A stretch of 64,000 bases of DNA from Cotesia glomerata. Lineage: Eukaryota > Arthropoda > Insecta > Hymenoptera > Braconidae. The notes under the pieces were generated by a model, which saw nothing but the letters and a program-made list of their open reading frames with translations, was not told the DNA's origin and searched no databases. The stretch spans positions 20,590,144 through 20,654,143 of the forward strand of contig NC_058162.1 in NCBI RefSeq assembly GCF_020080835.1. Reading direction: 5' to 3'. This document shows positions 57,814-64,000 of this stretch, piece after piece (positions within the stretch are counted from its first letter, which is position 1; every line of letters starts with the position of its first letter). Both the position numbers and the translations under genes were made by a program.

Positions 57814-59446
57814 CAACAGATTTTAAATACAATTCTTCCTCTTACATCTATAGAGAAGATTGCTTTATGCACTACGTGCTTTACATCATTGAATAAAGAT
57901 AAAATTCCAATGATGTCAGTGTATAACGTGTTTAAATATCCACAAATCCCCGATCAATGTTCAATGTATAACGATCAATGTATTAATGTTCATATTAAAC
58001 GAAAAAAAATTCATAGATCCAGTTATTTACACGGTATGATTAACAAGCGTACTATAAAAGCTTGGTTACAATTTTTGTTAAAATCTCCACTTTATACAAA
58101 GTATGAAATAACATTGAATCAATCATTTTTCGAAAACGACTCAATCCCAACTAACGTTCCTTTAGAAGATATAAGTGAACACATACCCATTGAAGAGAGT
58201 TTAACTGCTCAACAACATACACTGTTATGGAATGAGGATCAATACTTACGTATTGCACCAGGAGAACAAAATACTCCACGGAGTTTGTTGTTCGATGAAC
58301 ATGCGGAAGAGCTTTCATTCCCATCCATTTACTTGGGTCAATTTCGGAGCTTCAGAGAAGGAGTTAAGGCAACACCATTCACAATAGCTTCAAGTGAATT
58401 ACGAAGATCTGATCGTCGAGCTGTAACACCGCATCATCTTTTATATGTTGCAATGAAAATTATGCGATTAAGAGTTCGTGATTCTCTTACTATTGCGTTT
58501 AAACATGTTGGTAAAAATACAGCAGTCACTTGACAACAAATTGAGGACGAACAATATATTAATAACTGTATCGAAACCAACCTTGCTTTTCTACGATCAA
58601 TTCCAAACTCGACGTGGTATTGGTCTAATCGTGAAAAAGACCTTTTTGCTATGATTAGGCAACTTGGTAAACCAACAATTTTTTTGACAATTAGTGCTAA
58701 TGAAATCGGCTGGACGGACAATTCAAAAATTGTACAAATCAAAACATTGTGGAGTCGACATTACGCTAGAAGCTGCCGAAAACTTGCATTATCTGGAGAA
58801 AATGACTTTAATTAATGAGGATGCTGTAACTTGCGCGATTCACTTTAACAAGTTAGGGAATGTTTTGTTTGCTATTTTGCAATCAAAAAAATTTAGTCCT
58901 TTTGGGAAATATTACGTTGTAGATTACTTCAAGACGATTGAATTCCAACATCGCGGAAGTCCACACGCTCACATGTTACTATGGTTGAATAACGCTCCGG
59001 TGGATGCTCTAAATAATAGCAAAATTGATGCTATAGCATTAATTGATTACTTAATTTCAGTCTCATCTGAAGAAGCATCAGGTAACATGAAACTTCAGAT
59101 CCACAAGCACACATTTACGTGTTTTAAAAAAATTGTTGCCAATAGACCACAGAAGTGCAGGTTCGAGGTTCCTTTTATGCCTTGTCAAAGAACCATTATA
59201 TTATCACCTATGCAGAAAGAAGAACCGGATTTTCAACATTATTCTAATCATTATAAGAGTATAAGATTAAATCTTGAAAATAAAGACTATCTCGATATGG
59301 ATTCATTTTATGAAGACAACGATATACATTCAGATGACCACTATCATAATATATTGCGAGCTGGAATCAATAGACCCAGAGTATTTTTAAAACGCCAGCC
59401 ACATGAGAAATGGCACAATCCATTTAATCCATTTCTTTTCAATATT
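57814..59446 (+). pseudogene. Helitron Rep domain (HUH endonuclease), decayed 5' part
   Basis: 57814-58530 encodes the region before Rep (SIEKIALCTTCFTSL). An in-frame TGA (58531-58533) is followed in the same frame by LFAMIRQLGKPTIFLTISAN, the Helitron_like_N signature. A one-base shift near 58735 moves to the frame of 58694-59446, with GVDITLEAAENL and the HUH metal-binding motif EFQHRGSPHAHMLLWL. The frame is cut at 59446 by a TIR element and resumes at 61336. Rep proteins of this class nick and join single strands for rolling-circle transposition. Confidence 0.85.
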
Positions 59447-59837
59447 AGTCCGGTCAATTTAGACCAAAAATTGAGAGTGAAGTTACATAAAGTCCCAACA
59501 AGCTGAATTTCCCAACAAGGGAAATTGTTCAAAATATAATTATAAACAATGTCTAGAAGTTCCCCATCATTCCCCTGTAAGGAAAAAATTTAATTCAAGG
59601 TCAAAGGTAAAAAAAATGAGTTTTTCGCGATTTTCAGCAAAACGGTAAGTTTTATCATAAAAGTACTTCAAACAAAAATTGTAGATCATAAAATTATCTA
59701 TAAAAAATGTATCAATACTTTTTTTCTTACGAGCCACCGTTTCTGAGATATAACGATTCAAAAAGTTATAAAAGTTGTTATCGTCATAATATGCATGAGT
59801 ACGCCACGTATATACATCGTTTACGGCTGAAAATATA

Positions 59838-60803
59838 TTGGTAAAACAAGCTAATAATGATGCTGATGTATTGATTATTGAAACAGCAATAGAGCAATTC
59901 AATTTGACAAATACAACTATTGTTGTTGGTGAAGATGTTGACTTACTTGTATTACTCACTGCTCGAACGCCAACTGAAAAAACTATTTTTTTCTTAAAAC
60001 CAGGAAAAGCTCAGCATCAATCAGATATATATTCATCAAAAAGTTTATTTACTTTAGTAAAGTGTAAAGATCATGTACTATTTTTACACGCAATAACTGG
60101 CTGTGATACGACATCTGCATTTTACAGGAGGGATAAAACAGCAGTTTTCAAAATGTTTGAAAAACAAGATTTAATTCAATGTGCTGAAGTTTTTAAAAAG
60201 AGTAATTCAACTCAACAAGAAGTTATTACCAACGGCATCCGCTTTCTTCTTTCTATGTACGGAGCTCCTAAAAAAACTACCTGTTTAGATAAGCATCGAT
60301 ATGCATGTTTCGTTAAAAATACTAAAAATAAAAAACAAGTTCAATTAGCTTGTCTTCCTCCAACCTCAGTTGCTGCTCGCCAACATCTTTTTCGAGTATA
60401 TTACCAAGTTCAAGTGTGGCTTGGTTATCAGCTAGACCCTACAGACTGGGGTTGGAAGTTGGTCAACAATATATTAGAGCCAGTTCAAACTTTACTTCCA
60501 CCTGCGCCGGAAAAACTGCTGAACACTATTTTTTGCAACTGCAAAAAGGGATGCAGTGCTAAATGTGGTTGCAAAAAAGTCAGACTGTCTTGTTCTTTGC
60601 CATGCACAAATTGTCAAGGCCGGTCGTGCTCTAATATTGAATCACAAACAATGGAGGATTCGTTTGACTCCGACGAAGTATCATGCGATACATCGCTATT
60701 GACGCAATTTACTTGCATCCAAAATGAAGATGAAGAAGAAGCAGGAAAAAAAGAACAAGAAGAAGATCAAGAAGAAGAACAAGAATTTGAAACTTACGAA
60801 TAA
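59838..60803 (+). CDS. FEN/PIN-like nuclease-fold protein with C-terminal CXC-type cysteine cluster (5'-truncated)
   Basis: About 321 residues, intact but opening with TTG right after the left TIR, so the N-terminal part is missing. DADVLIIETAI and VVGEDVDLLVLL look like the acidic strand-ends of the FEN1/XPG/PIN-like nuclease fold. ITGCDTTSAFYRR sits where FEN nucleases have their GCD-containing helical turn (inference). The C-terminus has a dense cysteine array (CNCKKGCSAKCGCKKVRLSC) like TSO1/tesmin CXC domains, then an acidic tail. I cannot name the family with certainty. It is presumably the element's own protein. Confidence 0.6.
   Translation: MVKQANNDADVLIIETAIEQFNLTNTTIVVGEDVDLLVLLTARTPTEKTIFFLKPGKAQHQSDIYSSKSLFTLVKCKDHVLFLHAITGCDTTSAFYRRDKTAVFKMFEKQDLIQCAEVFKKSNSTQQEVITNGIRFLLSMYGAPKKTTCLDKHRYACFVKNTKNKKQVQLACLPPTSVAARQHLFRVYYQVQVWLGYQLDPTDWGWKLVNNILEPVQTLLPPAPEKLLNTIFCNCKKGCSAKCGCKKVRLSCSLPCTNCQGRSCSNIESQTMEDSFDSDEVSCDTSLLTQFTCIQNEDEEEAGKKEQEEDQEEEQEFETYE
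60350..60562 (+). other. No separate gene: shadow frame of the FEN/PIN-like gene
   Basis: A 70-codon open frame here is out of frame with the FEN/PIN-like coding sequence and has no motif of its own. It is listed only so that it is not mistaken for a gene. Confidence 0.7.
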
Positions 60804-61335
60804 GACGAATAAACTTCAACACTTTTTTTTCATTTACATCGCTTTTATCTTTCCCAATCTTTGAAAATTTCCGTTATTTTGCAATAGTTTTACATTAAAC
60901 AGGATCACAACTGACCCGTGGAGTAGGTCTACTGGGGAAACCACGTTAAAAAAAAACGCGCTAAGTACACTACTTCATAGGTGGCGTGGAAACGTGTGCA
61001 TATTATGACGATAACAACTTTTATAACTTTTTGAATCGTTATATCTCAGAAACGGTGGCTCGTAAGAAAAAAAGTATTGATACATTTTTTATAGATAATT
61101 TTATGATCTACAATTTTTGTTTGAAGTACTTTTATGATAAAACTTACCGTTTTGCTGAAAATCGCGAAAAACTCATTTTTTTTACCTTTGACCTTGAATT
61201 AAATTTTTTCCTTACAGGGGAATGATGGGGAACTTCTAGACATTGTTTATAATTAAGTTTTGAACAAGTTCACAGAAATTCAGCTTGTTGGGACTTTATG
61301 TAACTTCGAATGTCTAAATTGACCGGACTAATATT

Positions 61336-62646
61336 GTGAAGTCTAACATGGATATTCAATTTATTACGGAAGAGTACTCTTGTGCCGCTTACGTCGCCGA
61401 GTATGTCAATAAAACCAACAGAGGAGTGAGATATCTTCAACCTCTCATTATCGAAATTATGAATGAACATCCAGAGTTTGATATTGTTGAAGTTACTCGA
61501 AAAATCGGAGTCAATATGTTAAATAGTGTAGAGATGAGAAGTCAAGAAGCTGCTTGGTATCTTTTACGAGAGCCAATGTCCAAATATTCCACTGTTGTAA
61601 CCACTATTCCCTTAATGTGGCCTACTGATCGGCAGAGAATCCGAAAAACTCAAAAATAATTAGACGCAATGGGTGTTGGAGATGATTCAACTGATATTTG
61701 GCGTGATGATTGGTTCGACAAATATAAAAAGCGACATCAAGACTTGGAAAATGTCACACTCGCTCAGTTTGTTGCAAAATATACTGTTCAGAGCAACGGA
61801 ACTTATTTAAAGAGAAATAAACAACTTATTATTCGCTATCGTAACTTTGATATGGCACAAGATTTAAACGAATATAAAAGAGAAATGGTGTCCTTACACT
61901 TTCCTTTCCGCAACGAAGATGCAGAAATTCTGTCGGAATTGAAATTCATCCAAATATATGATGAAAACGAGGATTTGACTTTAAATCGTCGACGAGAATT
62001 TGAATCAAATCTTGACATTCAAAAGACGATTCAAATTTGTCGCAATTTGTGTCGTAATGATATTAATCTTGCAAATGATGATGTTGAAGATGCAGCGACC
62101 AGATGCGCTGAACCTGATCCATATCAACATTTGTTTCAAAATGCGAATTCAGATATCAATGCTGACATTCGTTTGGCTGTACTGAACAAACTTGGACCCA
62201 TTGCCAAGAAAAAAGAAAATTTGATGTCAAATGCAGACTTTTGTAAATTGATGAGAATGTCAAACAGCAAACAAATTGAACTGTTACAACATGTAATATC
62301 ACATCTATTATCTCCAAATAAAAGTCCTCTTCAAATTTTCTTGACTGGCCCAGCTGGTTGTGGCAAAACATCTGTTATCCGGCTTATCATGGATATTTAT
62401 AATCGTTTTAAAAATACTGATGGTTTATGCAATGCATACATTGCATGTGCTTCGACTGGTAAAGCCGCTGTAGCAATTGATGGTACCACGGTGCATACAG
62501 CATTCAAGATTACTCTTTCAAAGTTACTTCCCTTAAGCATTGAAGTAGCTCATCAGTATCGAGCACTCTTTAAATTTGTAAAAGTTATAATTATTGATGA
62601 AATAAGCATGATTAGTGCTGAATTACTTGGACACATTATATTATGA
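61336..62646 (+). pseudogene. Helitron Rep C-terminal part and truncated PIF1-like helicase
   Basis: 61336-61659 resumes the Rep domain with NMDIQFITEEY and the two-tyrosine motif CAAYVAEYVNKTNRG; these Tyr residues form the covalent DNA link. After an in-frame TAA (61657-61659) the same frame continues with DIWRDDWFDKYKKR, a linker, and the PIF1-type helicase: Walker A GPAGCGKTS, CASTGKAAVAI and Walker B IIIDEISMIS. The frame ends at 62646, before helicase motifs III-VI. The helicase is therefore truncated by the following LTR-like sequence. Confidence 0.85.
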
Positions 62647-63897
62647 CCCAAATTTTACTTTTTGTATTTGAGTATTTTAGTTTATTTTTTATTAATTACT
62701 TAAAAATTAATAGAAACAATTATTGTTATTAGTGCGGCGATTATGATTTAATTATTGTATTTATTTAGTTAATAATTTTATATTATTGTTACTGAAGGTA
62801 TGATTAAAATTAAGAAATTAAGCGTGTGAGAAATTATTACGAAGCCGAACGAATTGATTGTAAAAGAAATTAAAAGACTGGGAAAATTATTCTAAGTTCC
62901 GAACAAGATTTAGTATGGGAAAGCGATGAATGGATATAAAATGAAAGAAATGACGATTATTATTTTGTAAGAAATAATTTAGGTAAGCGAAGATTTTATA
63001 AGTCCCGAGGACAATTTAGTATGGAAAATCAACGAATGGATATATAATGAAAGAAATTGCGATTAAAATAATAAAGAATTGTGAATTTGACGAAACGAAT
63101 GGATAGAGAATGAAGGAAATTACGATTAAAATAATAAAGAATTGAATTAGGAAAATAAAAACTTAGAATTTGGCGAGACGAATGGATAGAAAATGAAGGA
63201 AATTACGACTAAAATAATAAATAATTATTTTTGAATGCTAGTTCGAGGACACCGGACAGGTGTCTAAAACGACTCTTCCGTTTCGTTACAAGAGAGTTAG
63301 GCAAAAAATGATAAACGCCAAAATTTGGCTCGATAAAGCAAGCAGTTCTTTCTCGGGAGAATTACTCGGGCGAATACTCTTCACCAAGTAATTCCAGAGG
63401 ATGATACTCTACCTGGAGTCTGACCAAGGCCCAGGTAAGTATCATGAACCGACCGGATGAAAGTGCTTCTCCCCGTGCCGAAGCCTTCAGCTGAGGTACG
63501 GTAGGTGATCATAAGCCGTGTAGGTGGGGGCGAAGAGGACACTCTCCATTCGCTCTCGGGGTAGAGGTTTAGGCCCAGGGGTGACGGCTAGTCTCCTGGG
63601 GAAGCGGGGAACCAGCTCTTGAAGTTTAGTTCGCGATTTTGAACCGCGAGTATGTGTGAAAAGAGTGTTCTAATATATTGTTTAATTTGATTATATTTGT
63701 TTATATTGTTATTAACATGATCAGGCCAATAAAGAGGTTTTCCTTTTTCTTTGATTTATTTAAAATGAAGTGTTTTGTTTATATTTTGTTATTGATAACG
63801 TAATCCCCGTTTATGACCCTGGACTCCGGCGAGCAAATTTCGAGCCGGGGACAAATAAATTATTTATTTTTATAATTTTTGAAAACGTGGACGTTAC
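62643..63897. repeat. LTR-like non-coding sequence truncating the Helitron
   Basis: TGACCCAAATTTTAC to GTGGACGTTACA, with a GC-rich central part (63240-63640), AATAAA-type signals (63727-63732), and a GGGGACAAATAAATTATTTA segment resembling the terminal part of family L1 LTRs. I could not find a matching target duplication, so its limits are tentative. It also contains degenerate direct repeats of a GAATGGATA.A.AATGAA.GAAAT unit (62925-63215). Confidence 0.4.
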
Positions 63898-64000
63898 AAT
63901 ATATATATTTTATATGTAGTAGAGTGTACGGTGTGGCTTCTCACTCAGTTCGACGTTGTTGTTTACTACGGTACACATAACCTGCGTTTTATTTAATTTT
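63898..64000. other. Window end, no gene recognised
   Basis: A short TA-rich stretch is followed by TGTAGTAGAGTGTACGG and a partly complementary TTTACTACGGTACACA. It could be the start of another LTR continuing past the window. Confidence 0.3.

Larger units (their letters stand above)
59447..61329. mobile_element. 1.88-kb DNA transposon with about 350-bp TIRs, inserted in the Helitron Rep (TSD AATATT)
   Basis: The left TIR (59447 to about 59805) and right TIR (about 60980-61329) are near-complements. They start AGTCCGGTCAATTTAGAC and share AAGTCCCAACAAGCTGAATT and AAACGGTGGCTCGTAAG. AATATT occurs at 59441-59446 and 61330-61335. One copy restores the Helitron frame (FNPFLFNI continuing to VKSNMDIQF), which supports a 6-bp duplication. 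Between the TIRs lies a single open frame, 59838-60803. No DDE transposase is seen. Confidence 0.8.

Noticed and set aside
59838..60803. A host FEN1 or XPG gene
   Set aside because: It lies between long TIRs with a target duplication inside a Helitron, lacks the N-terminal nuclease part, and has a CXC-type tail not found in FEN1.

Overview
The window is AT-rich eukaryotic DNA with spliced genes and a very heavy load of nested transposable elements. The only host genes I can support are two tandem M1-family aminopeptidase N (APN) genes. Together with R1-clade non-LTR retrotransposons, a Helitron and TG...CA LTRs, they point to an insect; a parasitoid hymenopteran would fit, but that is inference.

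Region 1 (1-11,050): APN-1 on the minus strand. I reconstruct 11 coding exons totalling 2,844 nt (948 codons including stop, exactly in frame). They encode a signal peptide, GAMEN, HEFAH-18-E and a C-terminal GPI-type tail. A 5'UTR intron is also likely. Its 4.7-kb fifth coding intron holds a cluster of hairpin repeats (family H) and a terminal-inverted-repeat (TIR) element carrying a truncated non-LTR reverse transcriptase.

Region 2 (12,670-34,170): APN-2, also minus strand, 11 recognisable exons across 21 kb. It has the M1 fold but has lost GAMEN, every zinc ligand and the GPI tail. It is one nucleotide out of frame at exon 9. Its introns, one of 10.5 kb, are packed with nested TIR elements, a solo LTR, foldback repeats and retroposon 3' ends.

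Region 3 (35,500-46,850): two near full-length but decayed R1-clade (Waldo/Mino-like) retrotransposons in opposite orientation. Each sits in a (CA)n/(ACAY)n tract inside a copy of one dispersed repeat, family D. A third 3' fragment lies in the same way at about 26.8-27.06 kb.

Region 4 (47,496-62,650): a 2.4-kb solo LTR with an 18S-rRNA-like stretch, then a decayed Helitron on the plus strand. The Helitron has been split by a palindrome-rich TIR element (which itself holds another TIR element and a Jockey/CR1-like retrotransposon), by a second solo LTR, and by a 1.9-kb TIR element encoding a FEN/PIN-like protein. The last 1.3 kb is LTR-like non-coding DNA.

The most unusual theme is a set of TIR elements whose interiors consist of one short word repeated in both orientations. 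They are flanked by 2-bp target duplications whose sequence is not fixed (TA, TT, CA, AC, CT, AT). In three cases the duplication can be checked inside this window.
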